Source: Pseudomonas bijieensis (GTDB lineage Bacteria > Pseudomonadota > Gammaproteobacteria > Pseudomonadales > Pseudomonadaceae). Taken from it: a stretch of DNA of 64,000 nucleotides. Each line of letters opens with the position of its first letter. Positions within the stretch are counted from its first letter, which is position 1. Location: contig NZ_CP048810.1 of assembly GCF_013347965.1 (NCBI RefSeq), positions 1,488,001 to 1,552,000 on the forward strand. The letters are read 5' to 3'. A program made the position numbers and the translations under genes. The notes under the pieces are model-generated. The model was given only the letters and a program-made list of their open reading frames with translations, was not told the origin of the DNA and did no database searches. This document shows positions 18,161 through 27,716 of the stretch, one piece after another.

Positions 18161-20239
18161 TCAGACCACCGCTACGCGTTTGGCCTGGCGTATCTCCTTC
18201 AGGAAACGCTCGGCCGGCAGCGGATGACCGAGCAGATAGCCCTGTAGCGAATCGCAGCCCAACTGGGTCAGGAAGTCTTGCTGCACATTGGTCTCCACCC
18301 CTTCGGCGACGATCCGCAAGCCCAGGGCCTGGCCGAGGGCGACGATGGCCGAGACGATGGCTGCATCATCGCTGTCATGTTCCAGGTCACGCACAAAACC
18401 GCGATCGATCTTCAACTCGTTGGCCGGCAGGCGCTTGAGGTACATCAGGCTCGAATAGCCGGTACCGAAATCGTCGATGGACAGGTCCACCCCCATGTCC
18501 GAGAGCTGTTGCAGCACCGTCATGCTCGCGTCCGCATCGCTCATGGCGGTGGTTTCGGTGATTTCCAGGGTCAGGCTGTTGGCCGGCAGCTGATGCGTCT
18601 CCAGCGCCTTGGCCACGCTCTGCACCAGGCCGGTGTGGCAGAACTGCAAGGCCGACAGGTTCACCGCAATGCGCCAGTCGGTATAACCGAGCACATACCA
18701 TTCGCGCATCTGCCGGCAGGCTTCGTTCAGTACCCACTCGCCGATCGGGATGATCAAGCCGGTCTTTTCCGCCAGGTCGATGAACGTGTCGGGCATCAAC
18801 AGGCCCTGGGTCGGGTGGGTCCAGCGCAACAGGGCTTCGGCCCCCACCGGACGGCCGTTGGCCGCGTCGAACTTGGGCTGGTAATGCAGGCTGAACTGCC
18901 GCTGTTCGACGGCCGTGCGCAGGTCTTGCAACAGTTGCAATTGCTTGCGGGCATTGCTGTTCATCGAGGCGTCGAAAAAGCTGTAGCCGTTTTTGCCGGC
19001 GCCCTTGGCGTGATACATCGCCGCGTCGGCATTCATCAGCAGTTCCTCGGCGCTCCGGCCGTTGCCCGGGTAAAGGGCGATGCCGACGCTGGCGGATATC
19101 TGCAAGTCATGGTCAGCCACCCGGAACGTGCGTCCGATCAAGCCGACCTGACGTGCCGCCAACCGCAGGGCATCGTCGGGTTCGACCAGTTGCACCAGCA
19201 GCACGAACTCATCACCGCCGATCCGCGCCAGGGTGTCCTGGCTGCGCAGGTCTTCGCGCAGGCGCAGGGCTACGTCCCGCAGCAATAAATCGCCCATGTG
19301 ATGGCCGAAAGCATCGTTGACCGGCTTGAAACCATCGAGGTCGATGAACATCAGGGCGAAGCAACCGCCCTGCTCTTGCACAAGGTGCATGGCCTGGTCG
19401 ATACGATCGGCCAGCAATACACGGTTGGGCAGTCCGGTGAGAGGGTCGTGCAGGGCCAACTGGGTCAGTTCCCGGTTGGCCTGGGTCAGGGACTGGGCCA
19501 GCTCGGCGGTCCGGGCTTCCAGGCGCGCGTCGAGAATCGAGGTCAGCAAGGCAATGGCCAGCACCGCCAGGGTGGTGATCAACACCAGATTATCCAGGCC
19601 CTTGCCGCTCAAGCCGTCCAAAGAGCCACAAAAGCTGCCCTCGCTGAACCGTGCCCCGGCCATGCCGGTGTAGTGCATGCCGACGATGGCAATGCCCATG
19701 ACCACCGCGGCCCCCGCGCGAGCCAACCGCACGTGGGGAGTGTTCTGGCGCAGGCGAAAGGCAATCCACAGCGCCGCCGCAGAAGCACCGACGGCAATCA
19801 CCAGCGAAGCCCCGAACAGCGTCGGGTCATAATCGATGCCTGGCTGCATCCGCAGTGCAGCCATGCCGGTGTAATGCATGGCGCTGATCCCGGCGCCCAT
19901 GATCAGCGCGCCAAAAGCCAGTTGCCACGCCGGCAATCGCGGCTGGCTGACCAGCCACAGGGCAAAACCGCTGGAGAGAATGGCGGTCAGCAGCGACAAC
20001 GCGGTGATCGATACGTCGTAGCCAAGCTCGATCGGCAAAGTGAACGCCAGCATGCCGATGAAATGCATGGACCAGATGCCCACCCCCATCGCCAATGCGC
20101 CCCCCACCATCCACAAATGCGCCGCGCGCCCTTGGGCGGTCGCGATACGCCCGGCCAGGTCCAGCGCGGTGTAGGAAGCCAGCACGGCAACAAACAAGGA
20201 AATTGAAACCAGGGCGGGGGAATAACTGCCGATGAGCAT
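18161..20239 (-). CDS. MHYT-GGDEF-EAL membrane protein (c-di-GMP turnover)
   Basis: 692 residues starting MLIGSYSPALVSIS. An N-terminal MHYT sensor with about seven membrane helices holds the repeats MHFIGM, MHYTGMAAL and MHYTGMAGA, thought to bind copper or sense gases. A GGDEF domain with intact GGDEF (about 340) and an EAL domain with intact EAL (about 467) and DDFGTGYSSL follow. It could make and degrade cyclic di-GMP; both active sites look complete. This is a common inner-membrane protein of Pseudomonas. The upstream extension to 20542 is REP DNA and is not part of it. Confidence 0.93.
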   Translation of the reverse strand: MLIGSYSPALVSISLFVAVLASYTALDLAGRIATAQGRAAHLWMVGGALAMGVGIWSMHFIGMLAFTLPIELGYDVSITALSLLTAILSSGFALWLVSQPRLPAWQLAFGALIMGAGISAMHYTGMAALRMQPGIDYDPTLFGASLVIAVGASAAALWIAFRLRQNTPHVRLARAGAAVVMGIAIVGMHYTGMAGARFSEGSFCGSLDGLSGKGLDNLVLITTLAVLAIALLTSILDARLEARTAELAQSLTQANRELTQLALHDPLTGLPNRVLLADRIDQAMHLVQEQGGCFALMFIDLDGFKPVNDAFGHHMGDLLLRDVALRLREDLRSQDTLARIGGDEFVLLVQLVEPDDALRLAARQVGLIGRTFRVADHDLQISASVGIALYPGNGRSAEELLMNADAAMYHAKGAGKNGYSFFDASMNSNARKQLQLLQDLRTAVEQRQFSLHYQPKFDAANGRPVGAEALLRWTHPTQGLLMPDTFIDLAEKTGLIIPIGEWVLNEACRQMREWYVLGYTDWRIAVNLSALQFCHTGLVQSVAKALETHQLPANSLTLEITETTAMSDADASMTVLQQLSDMGVDLSIDDFGTGYSSLMYLKRLPANELKIDRGFVRDLEHDSDDAAIVSAIVALGQALGLRIVAEGVETNVQQDFLTQLGCDSLQGYLLGHPLPAERFLKEIRQAKRVAVV

Positions 20240-20450
20240 GGTTTTTTCTCGTAATTGGAGAACCGGACTGCTTCCATGCCCGGTTGGAGGCCGGCGATTG
20301 TACTTAATCGTGACAGGGACGCACGAGCCAAATGTCAAAAAGCCATCAACTCGAGAGTATTTTCGACGAAAGACACTACTCCCAACAGGGTGAAAAATTT
20401 TGAAGCCATCAATCATTCGTTCACCGCAAATCCTGTGCCCGCCCAGATAT

Positions 20451-20612
20451 CCCTGTGAGAGCGAGCCTGCTCGCGATAGCGGTGGGTCAGCTTGCATCAG
20501 TGTTGAATGTTTCGCCGCCATCGCGAGCAGGCTCGCTCCCACAATGGATCTTCAGTGAACACAAATCCTGTGCCCGGCCCAAATCCCCCTGTTGGAGCTT
20601 GCTCGCGATGGC
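20451..20612. repeat. REP elements
   Basis: Two inverted REP units (about 20455-20482 and 20519-20543) and a third half unit (20592-20612). Together they fill much of the 446-bp gap between the MHYT gene and pncA. The remainder (20240-20450) is AT-rich promoter-like DNA with nothing else recognised. Confidence 0.8.
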
Positions 20613-20685
20613 GGTGGGTCAGTCTGTACGCGGGGCCCGGGCCGTTCAGCTACTCTCGAAGAACCACTTCAAGGAGGATCCAATC

Positions 20686-21339
20686 ATGAACGTTTCAGCC
20701 AACCGGGCCTTGACCACCGCACTCGTGGTGATCGATGTACAGAACGACTTCATCCCCGGCGGCCAACTGGCTGTGCCAGGGGGTGATGAGATCGTGCCGT
20801 TGATCAACCGGCTCGGCCAATCCTTCAGGCACGTTGTTCTCGCGCAGGACTGGCACCCGGCCGGGCATGCTTCGTTTGCCTCTAGCCACCCGGGCAAGCA
20901 ACCTTTCGGCACTGTCCAATTGCCCTACGGCGAGCAGACACTCTGGCCCGACCACTGCCTGCAGGGTAGCCACGGTGCCGCGTTGCACCCGGCGCTCAAG
21001 CTTGACCATGCCAAGCTGATCATCCGCAAAGGCTGCACCCCGGACATCGACAGCTACTCAGCCTTCATGGAAGCGGACCATCAGACCCCGACCGGTTTGA
21101 CCGGATACCTCAAGGAGCGTGGCATCGACACCGTGTACCTGGTGGGGCTGGCCCTGGATTTTTGCGTGATGTTCTCGGCGCTGGATGCCCGGCTGGCCGG
21201 GTTCAACGCATTTGTGGTGCTGGATGCCTGCCGGGGCATTGATCGGGAGGGCTCGATGGCGGCGGCGATCCGGCGGATGCAGGAAGCGGGCGTGCAATTG
21301 ATCGAGTCCAGCGCGATAGACGGTCGGCCCTTCGCTTGA
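20686..21339 (+). CDS. pncA: Nicotinamidase
   Basis: 217 residues. Hydrolyses nicotinamide to nicotinate in NAD salvage. The cysteine-hydrolase triad is visible: Asp17 (VIDVQNDF), Lys115 (IIRKG) and Cys160 (ALDFCV). The metal-binding QDWHPAGHASF is also present. AAGGAGG lies just before the ATG, which decides the start; a longer frame upstream runs through REP DNA. The unlinked DUF1345 gene follows by 41 bp. Confidence 0.95.
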   Translation: MNVSANRALTTALVVIDVQNDFIPGGQLAVPGGDEIVPLINRLGQSFRHVVLAQDWHPAGHASFASSHPGKQPFGTVQLPYGEQTLWPDHCLQGSHGAALHPALKLDHAKLIIRKGCTPDIDSYSAFMEADHQTPTGLTGYLKERGIDTVYLVGLALDFCVMFSALDARLAGFNAFVVLDACRGIDREGSMAAAIRRMQEAGVQLIESSAIDGRPFA

Positions 21340-21380
21340 TGGCTCATACTAGGCATCTCCTTTCCGGACAGTGAGTCTCC

Positions 21381-22022
21381 ATGCCCTTCCTCGCCCGTAC
21401 CCACCCACGTCTTTCCAGCGCCACGGTCCTTGGCCTGGCGGTGGGTATCCTGGTGCCCGTGGATTCGGTCATCAGCAAAATCCTGATCGGCTGGAATGTC
21501 GGTGTCTGGACCTACCTGGTGCTGATGTTCTGGCTGACCGTGCGGGCCAAGGCGCCCGATGTGAAGCGCATCGCCGAAATCGAAGATGAAAATGCCGGGC
21601 TGGTGCTATTGATGGTCTGCGTCGCGGCATTGGCCAGCCTGGCGACCATCACCTTCGAGCTGGCAGGCAGCCGCGACCTGCAAGCCGCCGGCAAGCTGTT
21701 GCATTACGGGTTCACGGCAATCACCGTAATCGGCTCTTGGTTGCTGATCGGGGTGATCTTCAGCGTTCACTACGCGCGGTTGTATTACACCTGGGAGGGC
21801 AAGGAGCCGGCGCTGCGGTTTGCCGAGGGGCTGACCACGCCCAATTATTGGGACTTCCTGTATTTCTCGTTCACCATCGGGGTCGCGGTGCAGACCTCCG
21901 ACGTGGGGGTCGCCACGCGGCAGTTGCGCAAGATCGTGCTGGCGCAATCGTTGATCGGGTTTGTGTTCAATACGGCGATCCTGGGGTTTTCGATCAATAT
22001 TGCGGCGGGTTTGTTTGGGTGA
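21381..22022 (+). CDS. DUF1345 integral membrane protein
   Basis: 213 residues with about six hydrophobic segments (for example [21 protein letters not shown] and [22 protein letters not shown]). Conserved parts include [27 protein letters not shown] and [22 protein letters not shown], the last resembling a pore-like region. Function is unknown. REP half-unit DNA (about 22045-22075) follows the stop. Confidence 0.85.
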   Translation: MPFLARTHPRLSSATVLGLAVGILVPVDSVISKILIGWNVGVWTYLVLMFWLTVRAKAPDVKRIAEIEDENAGLVLLMVCVAALASLATITFELAGSRDLQAAGKLLHYGFTAITVIGSWLLIGVIFSVHYARLYYTWEGKEPALRFAEGLTTPNYWDFLYFSFTIGVAVQTSDVGVATRQLRKIVLAQSLIGFVFNTAILGFSINIAAGLFG

Positions 22023-22106
22023 AGAGCATTGGGGCCGCTTCGCGGCCCAGCGGGAGCAAGCTCCCTCGCCACAGGGTCAGCGTCGAGCAATAGAGAGTAG
22101 GCAACC

Positions 22107-23408
22107 TCAGGACGGTGTGGGCAGCCACAACCGGAAGCGCGCGCCGCCCAGTGGCGAGGCCTCGACGGTCAGTGTGCCGCCCTGGGCTTCCAGGGCCCGG
22201 CGGCTGATGGCCAGGCCGAGGCCGAAACCGCCCGTGGCGCGGTCGCGGCTGCGGTCCAAGCGGTAGAACGGTTCGAACACGCGCTCGCGTTCGCTGTCGG
22301 GAATACCGATGCCGTCGTCGTCGACCCAGATCTCGCAGCCTTGCTCACCCACCCGCACGCCGACCTGGATGCGCTTTTCGCAATAACGCATGGCATTGCG
22401 CAGCAGGTTCTGCAACGCCCGTGCGGTCAGGCGTGGGTCCAGCACGAAACGCTCCAGGGCCCCATGCAACAGCACGTCGATCACCACGTCCGGTGCCGCC
22501 AGGTCCTCGTCGATGCTGCCCAGGATGCTGTCGATGAACTCGTCCAGCGCCACTTCGACCCGTTCGGGCAAGCGTTGCGGGTTTTGCAAGCGGCTATAGG
22601 ACAGCAGTTCCAACACCAACTCATCCAGCTCGCGAATGTGCGCCACCAGCCCTTGCAGACGCTCGCGACTGGGCGCCGGCAGGTCATCGGACAGCGCCAG
22701 GGCCAGGCCGAAGTCGAGCCGCGTCAGGGGCGTGCGCAGTTCGTGGGACACGGCATTGAGCAAATCCCGCTGTTGGTTGAGCAGGTTCTCGATGTCCCCC
22801 GCCATCGTGTCGAACACGTGGGCCAGGCTGCCGATGTTCGAACTGGAGGCGATGTGCGTACGCTCCCCCAGATGACCTTTGCCGAAACGCTCGGCGGTGC
22901 GCCGCAGGCGTTCCAGGTCGCGCCAGTGGGGCCGCAACCAGAGCAACAGGCAGGCCAGCATCGTCGCGCCGATCAACACGTTGATGCTCCAGTACAACCA
23001 GCTGACATCGGCCGGGTCCGGCGGCACGACCATCTTCACCGCCGTGCGCTCATCCAGCGGCGCCGCCGCCAGGGTTCGCCAGGCCCAGTCGCCAAGGCGC
23101 ACCACATTCTCGCCGCGCTTGAGCCGCGCCTGTTCATCGGCGCTGAAGCCCTGGTCATCGACAGCGGCCAATTGGATGCGCAGCGGCTCGAATTCCTTGT
23201 CCATCTGCGCCGCCAGCGCCGGCCACTGCTCGCTGGGCACGGCGCGGAACTGCTTGACCATCAAGGTTTGCAGGCCACGGGAGTAATCGAGGTTGTAGGT
23301 CAGGAAACGCTCGTGGAACAGGCGGATCACCAATTCCGGCATCAGGTAGATCGCCGCGCTGTAGGACACGATGGTGACCAGGTAAAGGCGAATCAGCAGC
23401 TTCCACAT
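22107..23408 (-). CDS. rstB: RstB-like sensor histidine kinase
   Basis: 433 residues. Two membrane helices (about 7-25 and 137-158) enclose a periplasmic sensor. A HAMP linker, an H-box (NAVSHELRTPLTRLDFG, His about 220) and an ATPase domain with DDDGIGIP and GGFGLGLAISRRALEAQGG follow. It lies 4 bp downstream of the response regulator gene, the usual RstA-RstB layout. The signal is not known in Pseudomonas; E. coli RstB responds to envelope and acid/magnesium conditions. Confidence 0.88.
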   Translation of the reverse strand: MWKLLIRLYLVTIVSYSAAIYLMPELVIRLFHERFLTYNLDYSRGLQTLMVKQFRAVPSEQWPALAAQMDKEFEPLRIQLAAVDDQGFSADEQARLKRGENVVRLGDWAWRTLAAAPLDERTAVKMVVPPDPADVSWLYWSINVLIGATMLACLLLWLRPHWRDLERLRRTAERFGKGHLGERTHIASSSNIGSLAHVFDTMAGDIENLLNQQRDLLNAVSHELRTPLTRLDFGLALALSDDLPAPSRERLQGLVAHIRELDELVLELLSYSRLQNPQRLPERVEVALDEFIDSILGSIDEDLAAPDVVIDVLLHGALERFVLDPRLTARALQNLLRNAMRYCEKRIQVGVRVGEQGCEIWVDDDGIGIPDSERERVFEPFYRLDRSRDRATGGFGLGLAISRRALEAQGGTLTVEASPLGGARFRLWLPTPS

Positions 23409-23412
23409 CGGC

Positions 23413-24114
23413 TCAGCATTCCCACTCGGAACGACTGAACAGATAGCCCTTGCCCCACACGGTCTTGATCTTGCGGGCTTCGTCGGCGTTGTCGTCGAAC
23501 TTGCGTCGCAACTTGGAAATCGCCACGTCCACCGAACGGTCGGTGCCGTTGAATTCGATACCCCGCAGGCGTTGCAGGATCTGGTCGCGGCTCAGCACTT
23601 CGCCGGAATGCCGGGCCAGCACCACCAACAGATTGTATTCGCCACTGGACAATTCCACCGGCTGTCCGCGCCAGGTCACGGTGCGCTCGGACAGGTCGAT
23701 GCACAGGTTGCCCATGAGGATGCGATCGTTCGCCGTCTGCGGCTCGGTGAGGCTGCTGCGGCGCAACAAGGTGCGCACCCGCGCCAGCAACACCCGGGGC
23801 TCGCAAGGCTTGGTGACATAGTCGTCGGCCCCCATCTCCAGGCCCAGGACCTGGTCGTGGCTGTCGTCCCGGGCGGTGAGCATGAGGATCGGCAAGGTCG
23901 CCGAGTCGGCCCGCAGCAAGCGGCAGACCTGCAAGCCGTCCAGCCCTGGCAACATCAGGTCGAGGATCACCAGGTCCGGCGGATCGACCCGCGCCCGTTC
24001 ACGCACATGATCGCCACGGCTGAGCACGCTGACCTGATAGCCGTTGCGTTCCAGGTAGCTGGCGATCAGTTCGGAGAGCGCGGTGTCGTCTTCGACCAGG
24101 AGGATGTTGGGCAT
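23413..24114 (-). CDS. rstA: RstA-like OmpR-family response regulator
   Basis: 233 residues. The receiver domain has phospho-acceptor Asp52 (DLVILDLMLPG), T in LMLTARDD, and K in VTKPCEPR. The winged-helix DNA-binding domain ends VKT-like: KTVWGKGYLFSR. TGGAAA precedes the ATG. Its first about 310 bp plus leader are duplicated as a decayed fragment 24 kb away at 48.1 kb. The region 24115-24405 contains the promoter, a REP pair and the end of the first modular gene. Confidence 0.92.
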   Translation of the reverse strand: MPNILLVEDDTALSELIASYLERNGYQVSVLSRGDHVRERARVDPPDLVILDLMLPGLDGLQVCRLLRADSATLPILMLTARDDSHDQVLGLEMGADDYVTKPCEPRVLLARVRTLLRRSSLTEPQTANDRILMGNLCIDLSERTVTWRGQPVELSSGEYNLLVVLARHSGEVLSRDQILQRLRGIEFNGTDRSVDVAISKLRRKFDDNADEARKIKTVWGKGYLFSRSEWEC

Positions 24115-24157
24115 GGGTGTTTCCAGAAATGTGCTGTGGCGCCTGGCAGGGCCTCAT

Positions 24158-24238
24158 CGCGAGCAAGCTCGCTCCCACAGTGGTTTTGTGTCGTACCGAA
24201 CATCTCTGTGGGAGCGAAGCTTGCTCGCGATAAGGCCT
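24158..24238. repeat. REP palindrome pair upstream of rstA
   Basis: TCGCGAGCAAGCTCGCTCCCAC and its inverted partner, 35 bp apart. A degraded version of the left unit also accompanies the rstA remnant at 48.38 kb. Confidence 0.85.
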
Positions 24239-24405
24239 GTCAGGCGCAGAGGATCTCAAAGCTGCCAAGGATATACGCCCTCATCCACCTACGAGCAAAC
24301 CCCTTACACAATTTCACACACTGCCTACAAAGCTTTACCGGCCTAGGCTGAGATCGATAGCCCGCAGGGAACACCGCCCGCGCATGGGTATATCGGTTAC
24401 GTGGA

Positions 24406-27396
24406 TCAACGTTGCCCACTGTCCGGTTGTGAGTCTGGAATACTTGCCAGCACCTGGCCCGAGTTATAGGGGATTCGACAGTAGGCACCTAAATAATCCT
24501 GAATCGCCGCCGTACTGATCTCCCCCGTGTAGGGGTTCGCCCAAAGTGGCCACAGGGGATTGCCGTTCTCGAATGCGCCGGTCCAGTGTCTGTAGTTAAA
24601 CCCGATGGGAACAACGTAATAAGTTCGAATGGCTTGCATGGTGCCGCCGTCCGGACGCGGGGGTTCGGCAAATGAGTTCGCTGCCCCTTGGGAGTTTGCC
24701 CAGGCGGGCGCTTCTCCCCCTGTAATGCTGGGGATCATGGCCAGATGCCAGGCGTTCGAGCGGATCACCGCATAGGACGCTGTTTGCCCGGAGACATCGA
24801 CGACCGTGATCGTCGCCTGTCCGTTGGCCCACCCTTCAACCGTACCGTAGACATTCACGCGGGCGACATTGCCGTTTGACGTGTAGTAGGTGTACCCAGG
24901 ATTTCCCGTTATGGGCGTGCGAGTCACTGTTGTGCCCGCCGGCATTGGAGTACCGTTTCGTGGCTGTCCGATGTATAGGAAAAATCCGTTGAGGTATACG
25001 GGGCTGGTATCGATCACCAGCGGCTTCGCGACATTGATGCCCCAACGTTCAGACTCTGGATAATTGCTGTACAGCGCCTTGGCGTGGAAGATGTGGGGCC
25101 CCTCGGCGAGCCCGCTCAACGGCAGGCTCCAGTGACCATTGCCATCGACATCGACATCGACGATGCCCTTCGAGTCGGCACCGTCGAAGATCTGTACTTG
25201 CATGCCCAAGGAAGCGCTGCCGCCCAGGGTGACGCTGGTGGCGAGGGTATAACCGCCGTTGCTGATGTCGACCTGGTTGGGGTCCTTGACCCAGACGATC
25301 CTCGGCTGCTCGACGGCAACCACATTGATTCCCCAAGGCCCCGACACTGGATTATCACCGTAGAGCGCCTTGGCGGTGAAGATATGAGGATCCACACTCA
25401 AGCCACTGACCGTCAGGCTCCATTCATCGTCCTCGCTGACATTGGCGGTGCCCTTCAAGTTGGCGCCATCGTAAATTTCCACCCTCTGGCCCTTCGCGGC
25501 CTTGCCGCTCAGGGTGACGCTGGTCTCGACGGTGTACCCGCCGTTGGCGATTTGGACCTGGTGCGGATCCTTGACCGAGTCGATGGTTGGATCAACCAGT
25601 TGAGCCGAACCCACCCTCAGGTGCCGAACGATAGAGTTGCCCAACAAAGTAGTCCCACGGGTAACAGAGTAGCTGACATCCACGGTCCCGTTCAGGTTGC
25701 CACTCACGTAAGTGAACGGCACGGTAAAGGGCACCGGATGGCCCGCGGTGTTCGCAGTCAAGGTTCTTGGCTGGTCCGGGGCATTGCTCGACGAGCCGCG
25801 CCAGCGCAACACGACCACATCCTCGGGCAGGGTTTCGGTATAGGGCACGATGACGTTGGCCCCAATGGCCGGGTTCACGCCATCCGGGTCCAGCACATCG
25901 TCTGGAGCTTCAACGACGGTCGGGATGGGCAGCGAAGGCACCGCGACGCCCACGGTCAGCTCCAGGACATCCGAATCGGGTTGACCGTTCACGCTGTAAT
26001 AAACCTTGAGCGAACCACCATCCAGGCGCTTGACCTGCGCTTTTGGCAAGTTACCCAGTACAGGGGCGCCAACCGCCTCCCCGGCTACGATGACAGGCAC
26101 ATCGTGGTAAGTCGGATGACCGGCGGCAGTGAGGCCTTCGCACACGATGATGATCTGATCGCCGGGGTTGCGCCCGGCATAGTAAGGAACGGACAGGGTG
26201 TAAAAATTCAGGTCCGGGTCCAACGTATTGCCGATCGCCTCCACGACACTGGGCGGGCCATAGCGCCGGTTATCGCCGACCACGGTCACGGCCGAGCTCT
26301 TCGAGGGACGATCGGCTTCACCGCTTCTGATCCGCACATAGGCGACCGAAGCCCGGCCCCGGGCGATGGCGGCCACGTCGTCATAGGGGATGGTGAAGTC
26401 GTAGTAATAGGGGATGGTCTCGACCGTTTTTTCCAGAGGGCCGACGTCCACTGGAAAACCGTCGGCGGACGTGCCGCGCCAGGTCAGGCGCAAAATATCG
26501 CCAACGGCATGTTCGTAGCGGTTGGCGGTTACCCGCACAGTGACCGGCTCTGCGGCCAATTCCTCGAGGTCGATTTCCTCGGTGGGAAAACCGTTGACCA
26601 GCACCAACGGCGGATCGAGCCGGTTGTTGTTCAAATCCACCAGGATAGGGGTCGTCGCCGACCAGCGCCAGTACCCGCCGGGATAGTTGCCGCACTCATC
26701 CACCACCTGATAGGCAACAGCAATACCATCGCTGTCGCCGGCCCGCTCGATGACTTCCAGGGGCACGGTAATCGTGATCTCTTGATCCACCTCACCATCG
26801 GCCACCGTGTGATAGACGTTCTCTGAGCCCCAGGCCACGTTGATCCGGTCATTGCGACGCATGAACCGGTAAGGCTTGATGGTGACCGGTACACCGCCCG
26901 TGTCACCCGGCCCGACACCGTTGTCGACGATGTCCTGGGGAATCGAATAGCGCAGGCCCGAATGGCCCGGGGTGCCCTGCTCCTCATCGAAACCACCAGG
27001 CGGGTCGAGTTTGACCAGCAGCTTCCACTGCGGATCGGACTCTTCAGGGCGCGTCCCACCGACGCGCAGCACACTGTAGAACACCGGAAAAGCATCGCCC
27101 CGGACGATATGGCCCTCATCGATGCGGAACACCAGTTGCTGATTTTCTTGCGCCAGGTCGATCTCAGTGTTCCAGACGGGGGTGCTCGTGTCATTCCAGT
27201 AGAACTTGAAGGTGTCGCCCACTTCCATCTGTGTCCAGGGATCGACGACACAGAGCAAACCACCCTCCGCCAGCCGCGCCGGAATGCCGCCATCGTAGTT
27301 CTCGACAGGCTGGGTCCAGCCGGGAATCCATGGCGGATCAAGGCCTTCCAGCGGACGGTTTTCAGGCGAGTAGCGCGGTGGAAATCGCTTTTTCAT
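24406..27396 (-). CDS. Modular beta-sandwich protein with lectin-like C-terminus
   Basis: 996 residues, no signal peptide (MKKRFPPRYSPENRP). The N-terminal family module (about 30-270) carries LLVKLDPPGGFDEEQGTPGHSGL. Several Ig-like 'LDP' modules follow (EAIGNTLDP..., EAPDDVLDP...). Next come two of the about 95-residue repeats found in the 2075-residue paralogue (KDPHQVQIANGGYTVETSVTLSG and KDPNQVDISNGGYTLATSVTLGG), a group-2 Ig-like (Big_2-type) domain with YYTSNGNVARVNVYGTVEGW, and a C-terminal 130 residues rich in W and Y (HWTGAFENGNPLWPLWANPYTGEIS). AGGT precedes the ATG. A lux-box-like dyad lies 95 bp upstream. I infer a non-classically exported surface, tail-fibre-like or adhesive protein; no enzyme motif is seen. 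Confidence 0.8.
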   Translation of the reverse strand: MKKRFPPRYSPENRPLEGLDPPWIPGWTQPVENYDGGIPARLAEGGLLCVVDPWTQMEVGDTFKFYWNDTSTPVWNTEIDLAQENQQLVFRIDEGHIVRGDAFPVFYSVLRVGGTRPEESDPQWKLLVKLDPPGGFDEEQGTPGHSGLRYSIPQDIVDNGVGPGDTGGVPVTIKPYRFMRRNDRINVAWGSENVYHTVADGEVDQEITITVPLEVIERAGDSDGIAVAYQVVDECGNYPGGYWRWSATTPILVDLNNNRLDPPLVLVNGFPTEEIDLEELAAEPVTVRVTANRYEHAVGDILRLTWRGTSADGFPVDVGPLEKTVETIPYYYDFTIPYDDVAAIARGRASVAYVRIRSGEADRPSKSSAVTVVGDNRRYGPPSVVEAIGNTLDPDLNFYTLSVPYYAGRNPGDQIIIVCEGLTAAGHPTYHDVPVIVAGEAVGAPVLGNLPKAQVKRLDGGSLKVYYSVNGQPDSDVLELTVGVAVPSLPIPTVVEAPDDVLDPDGVNPAIGANVIVPYTETLPEDVVVLRWRGSSSNAPDQPRTLTANTAGHPVPFTVPFTYVSGNLNGTVDVSYSVTRGTTLLGNSIVRHLRVGSAQLVDPTIDSVKDPHQVQIANGGYTVETSVTLSGKAAKGQRVEIYDGANLKGTANVSEDDEWSLTVSGLSVDPHIFTAKALYGDNPVSGPWGINVVAVEQPRIVWVKDPNQVDISNGGYTLATSVTLGGSASLGMQVQIFDGADSKGIVDVDVDGNGHWSLPLSGLAEGPHIFHAKALYSNYPESERWGINVAKPLVIDTSPVYLNGFFLYIGQPRNGTPMPAGTTVTRTPITGNPGYTYYTSNGNVARVNVYGTVEGWANGQATITVVDVSGQTASYAVIRSNAWHLAMIPSITGGEAPAWANSQGAANSFAEPPRPDGGTMQAIRTYYVVPIGFNYRHWTGAFENGNPLWPLWANPYTGEISTAAIQDYLGAYCRIPYNSGQVLASIPDSQPDSGQR

Positions 27397-27488
27397 GGGA
27401 CACCTGAGCTCAGCGGTCGAGGGGGCGTGCCAATACGACGGGTAGGCGCGAGGGAGAGGGAATTAACGCGTGCTGAAGGGAGGCCGTC

Positions 27489-27508
27489 TACTGTCAGAAC
27501 TTACAGGT
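27489..27508. promoter_or_regulatory. Lux-box-like dyad upstream of the 996-residue gene
   Basis: TACTGTCAGAACTTACAGGT; matches four other sites in this cluster at 15 or more of 20 positions. In gene sense it reads ACCTGTAAGTTCTGACAGTA. It lies 93-112 bp before the start. The rest of 27397-27716 holds a REP pair. Confidence 0.7.
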
Positions 27509-27549
27509 AGGGGCAGATTGCTGATGAATGGTCGGACAGCCCAAGCTTT

Positions 27550-27663
27550 TGTGGCGAGGGAGCTTGCTCCCCGCTGGGTCGCGAAGCGGCCCCAAGCATT
27601 TTGTGCCAAACCAAAACTTGGGCCTGCTGCGCAGTCCAGCGGGAGCAAGCTCCCTCGCCACAA
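27550..27663. repeat. REP pair between modular genes
   Basis: GTGGCGAGGGAGCTTGCTCC and the inverted GGAGCAAGCTCCCTCGCCAC, 114 bp overall, in the gap between the halovibrin-Ig gene and the promoter of the next modular gene. Confidence 0.85.
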
Positions 27664-27716
27664 AGGCTGGGCGCGTTGGCCCAGTTCAATCAACGGGCCA
27701 CGTGGCTCCTGGAACC

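Noticed and set aside
20455..20685. N-terminal extension of pncA in the same frame
   Set aside because: The extension translates REP DNA. A strong AAGGAGG site marks the internal ATG at 20686, where PncA homology begins.
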